Positions 8,641 through 19,273 of a stretch of DNA of 30,931 nucleotides are shown piece by piece (position 1 is the stretch's first letter; every line of letters starts with the position of its first letter). Position numbers and translations under genes: made by a program. Source of the stretch: Pseudomonadota bacterium (GTDB lineage: Bacteria > Pseudomonadota > Alphaproteobacteria > Rhodospirillales > Rhodospirillaceae); assembly GCA_023396465.1 (NCBI GenBank), contig JAEWWF010000003.1, forward strand, positions 1 through 30,931. The letters run 5' to 3'. The notes beneath the pieces are model-generated. The model ran no database searches. It was given only the letters and a program-made list of their open reading frames with translations, and was not told where the DNA came from.

Positions 8641-8669
8641 CCTGATCGTGTATACCGCGAAAGATCAGG
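8641..8669. repeat. Inverted repeat between the two regulator genes
   Basis: CCTGATC (8641-8647) and GATCAGG (8663-8669) form a perfect 7-bp inverted repeat around 15 bases that contain TATACA on the minus strand. It lies in the 104-bp gap between the paralogous regulator genes. It could be an operator overlapping a promoter of the downstream regulator, or a short hairpin. Support is only the symmetry. Confidence 0.3.
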
Positions 8670-8686
8670 CAGCGAAAAGCGGAATC

Positions 8687-9187
8687 CTACACTTCAGGTA
8701 GGGATGAGCGCCGCCGCTCGGGATGAGAAAACAAAACCGCGCGGCGCCGACGATCGGGACCAAAGTACCCTTCAGTTGATACCGCGGACCGTGGCGCCTG
8801 GATCAATTGCACGATGCGCGACAACAGGGTTTTCGCCGAGATGGGCTTGGCGAGAAACTCGTTGACGCCGGCATCGCGCGCTTCCGCCACCAAGCGCGGC
8901 TCCGAATAGCCGGTGACCATCAGGACCGGCACATGGGGATTTGCGGAGGCGGGATCGGTGCGCAGGCGGCGGGTGAACTCCACCCCGTCCATGGGCTGCA
9001 TGCGGTAATCAACGATAACCAGATCGACATCCGTGCCGTTCAAGGCCGCCAAACCGGCGCCGCCATCCGTCGCCTCGCTCACCCGCGTGATACCGAGCGC
9101 CTGCAAAACAGTGCGGATCAGCCGGCGGAAGTGCTCGTTATCCTCCACCAGAAGCACACGCAACTGCCGCCCGTCAAATCCGATCAT
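8687..9187 (-). CDS. CheY-like single-domain response regulator
   Basis: A 166-residue receiver protein with acidic pair E15/D16, phospho-acceptor D60 in LVIVDYRMQPMDG, T in MVTGYS and K in FLAKPIS. The C-terminal extension carries the same YFGPDRRRR segment as the neighbouring regulator, then a basic tail ending RRRSSLPEV, with no FliM-like peptide. I chose the ATG at 9187 rather than 9214. From 9187, MIGFDGRQLRVLLVEDN aligns without gaps to MAGYNLERLNFLCVDDN of the paralogue and puts both phospho-Asp at residue 60. A TATGAT -10-like element at 9226-9231 would also leave almost no leader for the 9214 start. A tandem duplication is the simplest origin. Confidence 0.85.
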   Translation of the reverse strand: MIGFDGRQLRVLLVEDNEHFRRLIRTVLQALGITRVSEATDGGAGLAALNGTDVDLVIVDYRMQPMDGVEFTRRLRTDPASANPHVPVLMVTGYSEPRLVAEARDAGVNEFLAKPISAKTLLSRIVQLIQAPRSAVSTEGYFGPDRRRRAVLFSHPERRRSSLPEV

Positions 9188-9293
9188 CCCAGGCTCTGCC
9201 CCCAGCCCAGCCATTAACCGCTGGTATCATACAGAAGGCCCCCGCCCAGGGGAACAGGGTCGTCACCGGCGGGACAGCCCCCCTTTCCCGGAC

Positions 9294-10199
9294 TCATGCG
9301 CACCCGCCGCGCGCCCGCGCCACCTTCGACCCCGTCGGTCGCCGCAAGTGGTCGCTGATGAAGGCTCCGGCGGCGATCAGACGGTCGAGGTCGACACCGG
9401 TTCGCACGCCCATGCCGTCCAGCATGTACAGCACATCCTCGCTGGCGACATTGCCCGATGCCCCCTTGGCATAGGGGCAGCCGCCCAGCCCGGCGACCGA
9501 ACTGTCGACCACCGCCACCCCCTTTTCCATCACCGCCAGGATATTGGCCAGCGCCTGACCGTAGGTATCGTGGAAGTGGGCCGCCAGTTTCTCCACCGGC
9601 ACCACCTGCGCCACCGCCTCCACCATCGCCTGGGCGGCCAGCGGCGTGCCGGTGCCGATGGTGTCGCCGAGGCTGATCTCGTAGCAGCCCATGGCCAGCA
9701 GCCGTTCCGCCACCGCCGCCACCTTGGCCGGCGCCACCTCGCCTTCATAAGGGCAGCCGAGCACGCAGGAGACATAGCCGCGTACCCGCCAGCCGTTCGC
9801 CAGCGCCCGCTCCGCCACCGGCGCGAACCGAGCGAGGCTCTCTTCCACGGAACAGTTGATGTTCTTCTGCGAGAACGCTTCCGAGGCGGCGCCGAACACC
9901 GCGATCTCGTCGATGCCCCCCGCCTCTTCCGCCGCCTCCAGCCCCTTCAGGTTGGGCACCAGCACCGGGTAGGACACACCGGGCCGCCGGGTGATGGCGG
10001 CCAGCACCTCGGGCGTGCCGGCCATCTGCGGCACCCATTTGGGGCTGACGAAGCTGCCGGACTCGATGGCGGTCAGCCCGGCCTCGGCCAGCATGTCGAT
10101 GAGCCGCGCCTTCACCGCCGGCGGCACCGGCGTCGGCTCGTTCTGTAGGCCGTCGCGCGGGCCGACTTCCACCAGTTTCACGGACGCGGGCAGGGGCAT
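9294..10199 (-). CDS. liuE: Hydroxymethylglutaryl-CoA lyase
   Basis: A 301-residue TIM-barrel enzyme of the DRE-TIM metallolyase family that cleaves HMG-CoA to acetyl-CoA and acetoacetate, the last step of leucine breakdown. Key elements are VEVGPRDGLQNE near the N-terminus (R15, D16), the metal-binding HFHDTYGQ, and the catalytic-cysteine loop GLGGCPYAKGASGN. All match HMG-CoA lyases rather than isopropylmalate or citramalate synthases. The ATG at 10199 is preceded by AAGGAAA, and the extension upstream is not family-like. It is the last gene of the liu cluster, 67 bp after the unknown 143-residue gene. No clear terminator was seen before the next gene. Confidence 0.95.
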   Translation of the reverse strand: MPLPASVKLVEVGPRDGLQNEPTPVPPAVKARLIDMLAEAGLTAIESGSFVSPKWVPQMAGTPEVLAAITRRPGVSYPVLVPNLKGLEAAEEAGGIDEIAVFGAASEAFSQKNINCSVEESLARFAPVAERALANGWRVRGYVSCVLGCPYEGEVAPAKVAAVAERLLAMGCYEISLGDTIGTGTPLAAQAMVEAVAQVVPVEKLAAHFHDTYGQALANILAVMEKGVAVVDSSVAGLGGCPYAKGASGNVASEDVLYMLDGMGVRTGVDLDRLIAAGAFISDHLRRPTGSKVARARGGCA

Positions 10200-10266
10200 G
10201 GCGTTTCCTTTCAGTGTTCTTGTCCGATCGGCCACCCCCTTGTCCGCCGCGTGCAGGCGGCCGGGA

Positions 10267-10698
10267 TCAGTCGTCCTCGCCGGCCTCGGCCACCAGGGCA
10301 TAGGCGCGGTCAAGGACGGCGTGGCCTTTCTTCACGTCATCGCGGATGGCGGTCAGGCGGGCCTGCGCCTGCGCCACCATGTCATCGGCGCCGGGCCGAT
10401 CGAGCCGGCAGTCGAGGAAGAAGCTGTAGACCAGCTTGTCCCGCGCCTGCTTCAGACGCACCAGCACCGCCTTGTCGTCCGCCGTCAGCCCCCGCACCAC
10501 GGCGGCGTGGCGGGCGGTTTCCGGCGCCATGTCCATGGTCAGCAGCTCGACGTCGGCGTAAAAATTGCGATCCTCGAAATCATCCGCCCCGATGGCGGTG
10601 GCCAGCAGCGACAGACTGCGGGCCAACTGCTGGAAATCATGGACGGCCCAGGCATAGTCCAGCATCAGGGCATTGACGGCGGCAGTGGCATTGGTCAC
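10267..10698 (-). CDS. Uncharacterised helical protein within the liu cluster
   Basis: I do not recognise a named family. The frame encodes 143 residues from a GTG at 10698. AGGAGGGG lies eight bases upstream of that GTG, which makes it far better than other in-frame starts. The protein is predicted mainly helical and soluble, with no signal peptide or membrane segment. It has a DDFEDRNFYADVELLTMDM segment and a Lys/Arg/Asp-rich middle (LKQARDKLVYSFFLDCRLD). It sits between liuD (58 bp) and liuE (67 bp) on the same strand, so it is probably co-expressed with leucine catabolism. Whether it assists the carboxylase or is a passenger cannot be told. Confidence 0.7.
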   Translation of the reverse strand: MTNATAAVNALMLDYAWAVHDFQQLARSLSLLATAIGADDFEDRNFYADVELLTMDMAPETARHAAVVRGLTADDKAVLVRLKQARDKLVYSFFLDCRLDRPGADDMVAQAQARLTAIRDDVKKGHAVLDRAYALVAEAGEDD

Positions 10699-10756
10699 GA
10701 ACTCTACCCCTCCTGAATCATGGCCGGCGGTGTAGAGCCCGCACCCCCATGCGCTC

Positions 10757-12754
<1,998 letters not shown>

Positions 12755-12774
12755 TCCTGGCGTCTCCCTTCGCC

Positions 12775-13575
12775 TTATCTCTGCCCCTGGCCCCAGGCCG
12801 GCTTGCGCTTCTCAAGGAACGCCGTCACGCCCTCGCGCCCTTCGGTGGAGGCGCGGGTGGCGGCGATGCGTTCGGCGGTGTCCTGAATGACTGCATCCGT
12901 GATGGGCCGGTCGGCGACCGCATCCACCAGCGCCTTGGCGGCGCCCATGGCGGTGGGGCCGTTCGCAAGCAGCGTCGCCACCATGCGTTCGCCGGTGCTG
13001 GCGAGGTCGTCTTCGTCCTCCACCACCTCGTGCAGCAGGCCGAGGCGCTGTGCGTCGGCGGCCTCGATGCGTTCGGCGGTCAGGAAGTAGCGGCGGGCGG
13101 CGCGGGCGCCCATGGCGCGGATCACGTAAGGCGAGATCACCGCCGGGATGAGGCCGAGCTTCACTTCGCTCAACATGAACTTTGCATGGGTGGTGCCGAT
13201 GGCGATATCGCAGCAGGCCACCAGCCCGACGCCGCCGCCAAAGGCCGCGCCCTGCACCAGCGCCAGCGTCGGCTTGGGGCAGGTGTCGATGGCCTGGCAC
13301 ATGGCGGCGAGGCCCAGCGCGTCCTCGACGTTCTGGTCGCGGGTGTAGCCCGCCATGCGCTTCATCCAGGTGAGGTCGGCGCCGGCCGAGAAGCTCGGCC
13401 CCTTCGACGCCAGCACCACCACGCGCACGCTGTCGTCGGCGCCCAGCTCGCGGAAAGCCTGGGTGATGCGGCCGATGAGCACGTCGTCGAAGGCGTTATG
13501 CACCTCCGGCCGGTTCATGGTGACGGTCGCCACGCCGCGCGCATCGCGGCTCACCAAGAGAATGTCGTCGGACAT
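12775..13575 (-). CDS. liuC: Enoyl-CoA hydratase family, probable methylglutaconyl-CoA hydratase
   Basis: A 266-residue crotonase-fold protein. The segment ASKGPSFSAGADLTWMKRM and the oxyanion-hole region VQGAAFGGGVGLVACCDIAI are typical, followed by SEVKLGLIPAVISPYV, which carries the catalytic glutamate region. In the leucine pathway it hydrates 3-methylglutaconyl-CoA to HMG-CoA, the substrate of the LiuE encoded downstream. The ADLTWMK variant and the position between the two carboxylase subunit genes fit LiuC better than a general beta-oxidation hydratase. Gaps are 25 bp to liuB and 20 bp to liuD, consistent with one operon. Confidence 0.9.
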   Translation of the reverse strand: MSDDILLVSRDARGVATVTMNRPEVHNAFDDVLIGRITQAFRELGADDSVRVVVLASKGPSFSAGADLTWMKRMAGYTRDQNVEDALGLAAMCQAIDTCPKPTLALVQGAAFGGGVGLVACCDIAIGTTHAKFMLSEVKLGLIPAVISPYVIRAMGARAARRYFLTAERIEAADAQRLGLLHEVVEDEDDLASTGERMVATLLANGPTAMGAAKALVDAVADRPITDAVIQDTAERIAATRASTEGREGVTAFLEKRKPAWGQGQR

Positions 13576-13600
13576 GGGTGTTGGTCTCCTGGTGGGGTGG

Positions 13601-15211
<1,611 letters not shown>

Positions 15212-15222
15212 GGTGGGCGACC

Positions 15223-15645
15223 TCAGCCGTTCTTCTGGGACGAAGGGGAATGGGCGGGGCGGGCGACGGTGGGCAGGCCGGCCTTGCTCCAGGCCTCGAA
15301 CCCGCCGTCGATGTGGGCCACGGGCGCAAGGCCCATGTCCTGGACGGTCTTGGTGGCAAGCGCCGACCGCCAGCCGGCGGCGCAGTAGAAGACGAAGGTC
15401 TTCGCCTCGGCGAACACTGGCTTGTGGTAAGGGCTGTCGGGGTCGACCCAGAACTCCAGCATGCCGCGCGGGGCATGGAAGGCGCCGGGGATCATGCCCG
15501 CCCGCTCCAGCTCGCGCACATCGCGGATGTCGACGAACCGCACCGCCGGATCGTCCAGCAGCGCCGCCGCCTCGGCCGGCGAGAGGGTCTTCACCTCCGC
15601 CAGCGCCTCGTCGACCAGGGCGCGGTAGCCTGTCTTCATGGCCAT
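15223..15645 (-). CDS. Single-domain rhodanese-like protein
   Basis: A 140-residue, single rhodanese domain. FVDIRDVRELERAGMIPGAFHAPRG holds the conserved acidic/Arg motif, and the active-site loop is CAAGWRS with catalytic C88. The WRSALA loop and C-terminal HIDGGFEAWSKAGLP are common in stand-alone rhodaneses, which move sulfane sulfur to an acceptor. The ATG at 15645 follows GGAGGG by six bases; the longer frame to 15711 lacks such a site. It is 11 bp before liuB and 13 bp after the isomerase-like gene. No sulfur substrate can be named, and its link to leucine breakdown is positional only. Confidence 0.88.
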   Translation of the reverse strand: MAMKTGYRALVDEALAEVKTLSPAEAAALLDDPAVRFVDIRDVRELERAGMIPGAFHAPRGMLEFWVDPDSPYHKPVFAEAKTFVFYCAAGWRSALATKTVQDMGLAPVAHIDGGFEAWSKAGLPTVARPAHSPSSQKNG

Positions 15646-15658
15646 GCCGTGCCCTCCC

Positions 15659-16264
15659 TCACCAGCCGCCGCGTTCGAGCCATGCAGACAGCATGGGAAG
15701 ACGGTCGGCACCCCAGAACGGTTCGCCGTCGACGATCATGAACGGGCTGCCGAACACGCCCTTGGCCAGCGCCGCCTCGGTCTCCTGCTTCAGGCGGACC
15801 TTGACCTCGGGCGAGCCGATGGCGGCCAGGAAGGCGTCGCGGTCCACCCCCAGGGCGGCGGCGATGTCCGCGCTCGCCTCCGGGGCGGAGACGTCGGTGC
15901 CTTCGACGAAATAGGCGCTGTAGGCGGCCAGGCTGAAGCGCTTGGCCAGCTGCGGGTCCTGGTCCCACAGCCAGTAGTGGCCGCGGGCCGGCGCCTGGCT
16001 GGCGATGGGGAACACCGCCGGCATGCGGAAGGGCACGTTGTGATAGCGGCAGGAGCGGGCGAAGTCGTGCTTGGAATAGTCACCCTTCAGCGGCACCTCG
16101 GTCAGCGGCGCCATCTGCGTTGCCTTGAACACCACGCCGAGCAGGATCGGCTTCCACACCACCGGACGGTCATGGGCGGCGCCGATGTCCTCGATGAGGG
16201 TGGCGGCCAGATAGCCGTAGGGCGAGCTGTAGTCGAAGTAGAACTCGATGGGGCCCTTGGTCAT
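15659..16264 (-). CDS. 2-Hydroxychromene-2-carboxylate isomerase/DsbA-like protein
   Basis: A 201-residue thioredoxin-fold protein of the kappa-GST/HCCA isomerase family. The N-terminal EFYFDYSSPYGYLA has the serine (S13/S14) that replaces the DsbA cysteine in these proteins. The middle is the helical insertion (KHDFARSCRYHNVPFRMP), and KGVFGSPFMIVDGEPFWGADRL is the typical C-terminal cis-Pro region and ending. True HCCA isomerases act in naphthalene breakdown, but most homologues work on unknown glutathione-linked substrates. Nothing here indicates aromatic degradation, so the specific name should not be trusted. The gene follows a double-hairpin gap and precedes the rhodanese gene by 13 bp. 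Confidence 0.85.
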   Translation of the reverse strand: MTKGPIEFYFDYSSPYGYLAATLIEDIGAAHDRPVVWKPILLGVVFKATQMAPLTEVPLKGDYSKHDFARSCRYHNVPFRMPAVFPIASQAPARGHYWLWDQDPQLAKRFSLAAYSAYFVEGTDVSAPEASADIAAALGVDRDAFLAAIGSPEVKVRLKQETEAALAKGVFGSPFMIVDGEPFWGADRLPMLSAWLERGGW

Positions 16265-16286
16265 GGCCGATACGCCTCCCTTGGAC

Positions 16287-16325
16287 GGCGGAGCCGTGGC
16301 CGCCCGATGCGACGACGGCTCCGCC
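16287..16325 (-). repeat. Perfect 11-bp inverted repeat in the leader of the isomerase-like gene
   Basis: GGCGGAGCCGT (16287-16297) pairs perfectly with ACGGCTCCGCC (16315-16325) around a 17-nt loop. It ends close to the AAGGGAGG ribosome-binding site of the gene starting at 16264. No T-run follows. It could be a Rho-assisted stop, an RNA-stabilising stem, or a leader control element. Confidence 0.45.
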
Positions 16326-16338
16326 TGTGTGTTCCTCC

Positions 16339-16369
16339 CCAGACCGGGCCGCGGGGGCGCCGGGTCTGG
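16339..16369 (-). terminator. Inverted repeat downstream of the carbonic anhydrase gene
   Basis: CCAGACC (16339-16345) pairs with GGTCTGG (16363-16369), and the stem can extend by two G-C pairs across a one-base bulge. It starts about 30 bp after the carbonic anhydrase stop and is followed by the second hairpin at 16287-16325. A terminator is plausible but no U-tract supports it. Confidence 0.3.
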
Positions 16370-16398
16370 CCTGCATCACCGAGTGCGCGCTTCTTTGG

Positions 16399-17016
16399 TC
16401 AGACGCGCTTCCCGTACTCGCCGGTTTCCCGGTTGAGTTCCCACAGATTGCCGGTCTCGATCTGGAACCACCATCCATGCAGGTCCAGGTCGCCGGTGTT
16501 CACCCGCTCCGCCACCCAGGGGAAGGTGAGCAGGTTTTCCAACGAAACCTTGATGGCCGCCTTCTCCGCGTCATCGGAATTGTCGTGATGGCCGGCGCAG
16601 CCGCAGATGGACACCCACGGCCCGACGAAATCGCGGCCGGCCAGCGCCGTTTCATCCTGCGCCGCCGACATCAGCGCCCGGATGCCGCCGCAGCGCGAAT
16701 GGCCGAGGATGACGATATGCTCCACCTTCAGATCGCGCACGGCGTATTCCAGCGCCGCCGAGGTGCCGTGATAGGCGCCGTCGGGCGCATAGGGCGGTAC
16801 CATGTTGGCGACGTTGCGGACGATGAAGATTTCCCCCGGCTCGGAATTGGTGATGATGGCCGGATCGACGCGGCTGTCCGAACAGGCGATCATCAGCACC
16901 TTGGGGGTCTGGCCGCGATCGACCAGATCGCGGATGCGCTCCGGCCGCTGTTCGTAGTAAAGGGCGTGGAAGCCACGGAAGCCGGCGATCAGCCGGTCGA
17001 CGGGGTTGTGCGTCAC
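16399..17016 (-). CDS. Beta-class carbonic anhydrase
   Basis: A 205-residue beta-carbonic anhydrase that interconverts CO2 and bicarbonate. Zinc ligands are C45 in CSDSRVDP and H106/C109 in GHSRCGG; the D47/R49 dyad is also present. The start is a GTG at 17016 with AAGGAG upstream, overlapping the stop of the SDR gene by four bases (GTGA), so the two are translationally coupled. The C-terminus (LHGWWFQIETGNLWELN) matches the usual family ending. The gene lies inside a cluster encoding a bicarbonate-using carboxylase, so supply of bicarbonate to LiuB/LiuD is a reasonable inference. No experimental link is visible. Confidence 0.93.
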   Translation of the reverse strand: MTHNPVDRLIAGFRGFHALYYEQRPERIRDLVDRGQTPKVLMIACSDSRVDPAIITNSEPGEIFIVRNVANMVPPYAPDGAYHGTSAALEYAVRDLKVEHIVILGHSRCGGIRALMSAAQDETALAGRDFVGPWVSICGCAGHHDNSDDAEKAAIKVSLENLLTFPWVAERVNTGDLDLHGWWFQIETGNLWELNRETGEYGKRV

Positions 17017-17702
17017 CAGGGGATCTCCTTGCCGCTGTAGTCGAAGAACCGGCCGGTGGTCTCGATCGACAGCCCGTCGATGACCTGCCGCAGGCCGGTG
17101 ACGCTTTCCTCCGTGGTGATGAGCGCGTTGGGTCCGCCCATGTCCGTCTTTACCCAGCCGGGATGCAGCAGCACGACGCTGATGCCGCGCGCCACGAGGT
17201 CCAGGCCGAGGGTCTTGCCCACCATGTTCACCGCCGCCTTCGACGAGCGGTAGATGACCGCCCCGCCGGAAGTATTGTCGGCGATGGAGCCCATCTGGCT
17301 GGTGAGGATGGCCACCTTCGCCGCCGGCGCCGCATCCAGGCACGGGGCCAGCGCCTCGGTCAGCAGCAGGGGGGCGATGGTGTTGATGCGCAAGGTATCG
17401 AGCCACGCCGCCGCGTCGATGCTGCCGAACGCCTGCGCCGCCCGGTCGCCGCCGTAGGTGCCGGCGTTGTGGATCAGCAGGTCGACGGGCTGCCCCGCCA
17501 GCCGCTGGCTGAAGGCCCGGATGGCCGCCGGATCACTCACGTCCAGCGACTCGACGACAATATTCGGCAGCCCGGTCAGGGCCTGCGGCGCCCGTGCGAC
17601 ATCGCGCACGGCGGCGATCACCCGCCAGCCGCCCTGGGCGTACTGGCGGGCAAACTCCAGCCCGATGCCGCGATTGCAGCCGGTGATGACGACGGTCGGC
17701 AT
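17013..17702 (-). CDS. Short-chain dehydrogenase/reductase
   Basis: A 229-residue classical SDR. The nucleotide-binding motif is TGCNRGIG (7-14), followed by the NAG motif (HNAG, 78-81) and the catalytic S135, Y151 and K155 (YRSSK). The last residues (GRFFDYSGKEIPW) resemble the C-factor/sniffer-like SDR subgroup, whose substrates are mostly unknown. The ATG at 17702 has an unusually strong site, AGAGGAGGAGGA, just upstream. It is coupled to the carbonic anhydrase gene by a four-base overlap and separated from the thiolase gene by 121 bp holding a hairpin. The function is an NAD(P)-dependent oxidoreduction of unidentified substrate. Confidence 0.88.
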   Translation of the reverse strand: MPTVVITGCNRGIGLEFARQYAQGGWRVIAAVRDVARAPQALTGLPNIVVESLDVSDPAAIRAFSQRLAGQPVDLLIHNAGTYGGDRAAQAFGSIDAAAWLDTLRINTIAPLLLTEALAPCLDAAPAAKVAILTSQMGSIADNTSGGAVIYRSSKAAVNMVGKTLGLDLVARGISVVLLHPGWVKTDMGGPNALITTEESVTGLRQVIDGLSIETTGRFFDYSGKEIPW

Positions 17703-17743
17703 GCTCCTCCTCCTCTTTCCGGTGACGGTCGGCGCCGAGAATG

Positions 17744-17776
17744 GGGGACCGGCCGGCCGAGGGCAAGCCGGTCCCC
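17744..17776 (-). terminator. Perfect 9-bp hairpin between thiolase and SDR genes
   Basis: GGGGACCGG (17744-17752) pairs perfectly with CCGGTCCCC (17768-17776) with a 15-nt loop. It begins about 48 bp past the thiolase stop. Very stable, but without a following U-run, so it may terminate weakly or protect the upstream mRNA. Confidence 0.35.
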
Positions 17777-17823
17777 GAGGGGCGACCGCCACGGATGGGC
17801 GGGCGGGACGCGAGCGGGGCCTG

Positions 17824-19011
17824 TCAGTGGACCTCGATCGCCATGGCGGTCGCCTCGCCACCGCCGATGCACAGGCTGGCGACGCCGCGCTTCAGCCCGT
17901 TCTTCTTCAGGGCGTTGATGAGGGTGACGAGGATGCGCGCGCCCGACGCACCGATGGGATGACCAAGGGCGCAGGCGCCGCCGTGGATGTTGACCTTGTC
18001 GTGCGGCAGGTCGAGGTCGCGCATGGCCGCCATGGTGACGACGGCGAAAGCCTCGTTGATCTCCCACAGGTCGACGTCCTTGGCGCTCCAGCCCACCTTG
18101 GCCAGCACCTTCTCGATGGAGCCGATGGGGGCGGTGGTGAACCAGCGCGGCTCGCGGGCGTCGGTGGCGTGGCCGACGACGGTGGCAAGCGGCGTCAGGC
18201 CGCGCTTTTCCGCCTCCGACCGGCGCATCATCACCAGCGCCGCGGCGCCGTCGGAGATGGACGAGCTGTTGGCGGCGGTGACGGTGCCGTCCTTGCGGAA
18301 GGCCGGCTTCAGGGTGGGGATCTTCTCGATATTGGCCTTGAACGGTTGTTCGTCGGCATCCACCACCGTCGCGCCCTTGCGGCCTTGCACGGTGACAGCG
18401 GCGATCTCGGCCTTGAAGGAGCCGTCTTCGTTGGCCGTCTTGGCGCGGGCCAGCGAGGCGATGGCGAAGTCGTCCATGCTCTCGCGGGTGAACTGGTAGT
18501 GCTGGGCGGTGTCTTCCGCGAAGGTGCCCATCAGGCGGCCCTTGTCGTAGGCGTCTTCCAGGCCGTCGAGGAACATGTGGTCCTTGACCTCGCCGTGGCC
18601 CATGCGCAGGCCGGCGCGGGCCTTGGGCAGGATGTAGGGGGCGTTGGTCATGCTCTCCATGCCGCCGGCGATCATGACGTCGTTGGTGCCGGCCAGCAGC
18701 ATGTCGTTGGCGAACATGGCGGCGCGCATGCCCGAGCCGCACATCTTGTTGATGGTGGTGCAGCCGGCGGCGTCCGGCAGACCGGCACCGCGCGACGCCT
18801 GCCGCGCCGGCGCCTGGCCGAGGCCGGCGGGCAGCACGAGGCCCATGATGACCTCCTGCACGTCCTCCTTCGCCACGCCGGCGCGCTCCAGCGCGGCGGT
18901 GATGGCGACGGCGCCCAGCTCCGGCGCGGTCATGTCCTTCAGATCACCCTGGAAGCCACCCATGGGCGTGCGGGCGGCACCGACGATGACGACGGGATCG
19001 GAAGCGGTCAT
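17824..19011 (-). CDS. Acetyl-CoA acetyltransferase (thiolase)
   Basis: A 395-residue thiolase. The nucleophilic cysteine is C91 in NKMCGSGM, the NEAFAV motif is present, the histidine lies in ALGHPIGASG, and the second catalytic cysteine is in CIGGGEA. Length and motifs fit biosynthetic/degradative acetoacetyl-CoA thiolases (AtoB/PhaA type). It condenses two acetyl-CoA or cleaves acetoacetyl-CoA. In this cluster it most likely handles acetoacetyl-CoA formed after the LiuE step, although no acetoacetate:CoA transferase or synthetase is in view. GGGAGA precedes the ATG at 19011. It is separated from liuA by a 262-bp gap that contains a large inverted-repeat element. Confidence 0.92.
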   Translation of the reverse strand: MTASDPVVIVGAARTPMGGFQGDLKDMTAPELGAVAITAALERAGVAKEDVQEVIMGLVLPAGLGQAPARQASRGAGLPDAAGCTTINKMCGSGMRAAMFANDMLLAGTNDVMIAGGMESMTNAPYILPKARAGLRMGHGEVKDHMFLDGLEDAYDKGRLMGTFAEDTAQHYQFTRESMDDFAIASLARAKTANEDGSFKAEIAAVTVQGRKGATVVDADEQPFKANIEKIPTLKPAFRKDGTVTAANSSSISDGAAALVMMRRSEAEKRGLTPLATVVGHATDAREPRWFTTAPIGSIEKVLAKVGWSAKDVDLWEINEAFAVVTMAAMRDLDLPHDKVNIHGGACALGHPIGASGARILVTLINALKKNGLKRGVASLCIGGGEATAMAIEVH

Positions 19012-19063
19012 GTGTCTGTCTCTCCCATTGGACAAAAGCGGCCGGGGTCTGGTGCGGTGGGGG

Positions 19064-19259
19064 TTAGCCACCAAGACACCAAGTACACCAAGAGGGCGGC
19101 GCGGGACGGCGGACGCTGGGCCCCGGAGCCCCCTGCGAGAAGTTCTGCGGCCTGCGGCCGCAATCCTCTTCACCACTGCCGCCGCTTCGCCGGCTCGGCC
19201 GGAGCCTGACTTTGCGGCTTGCACGACGCCCTTGGTGTACTTGGTGCCTTGGTGGCTAA
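19064..19259. repeat. 196-bp element with 29-bp near-perfect inverted termini
   Basis: The left arm (19064-19092) and the reverse complement of the right arm (19231-19259) differ at one of 29 bases. Each arm is built of three 9-bp units of the form CACCAAGNN preceded by TTAGC. The 138-bp interior is GC-rich, lacks an ORF with a start and ribosome site, and contains a nested pair GCCGCAA (19157-19163)/TTGCGGC (19212-19218). The element ends 14 bp from the liuA stop and 52 bp from the thiolase start. I recall similar CACCAAG arrays scattered between genes in unrelated bacteria, but could not check this. It may be a small non-autonomous mobile or REP-like element. Confidence 0.75.
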
Positions 19260-19273
19260 AACACCCCTCGCAA

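Noticed and set aside
9188..9214. Upstream ATG at 9214 for the second regulator
   Set aside because: The start at 9187 aligns without gaps to the paralogue and places both phosphorylated aspartates at residue 60.
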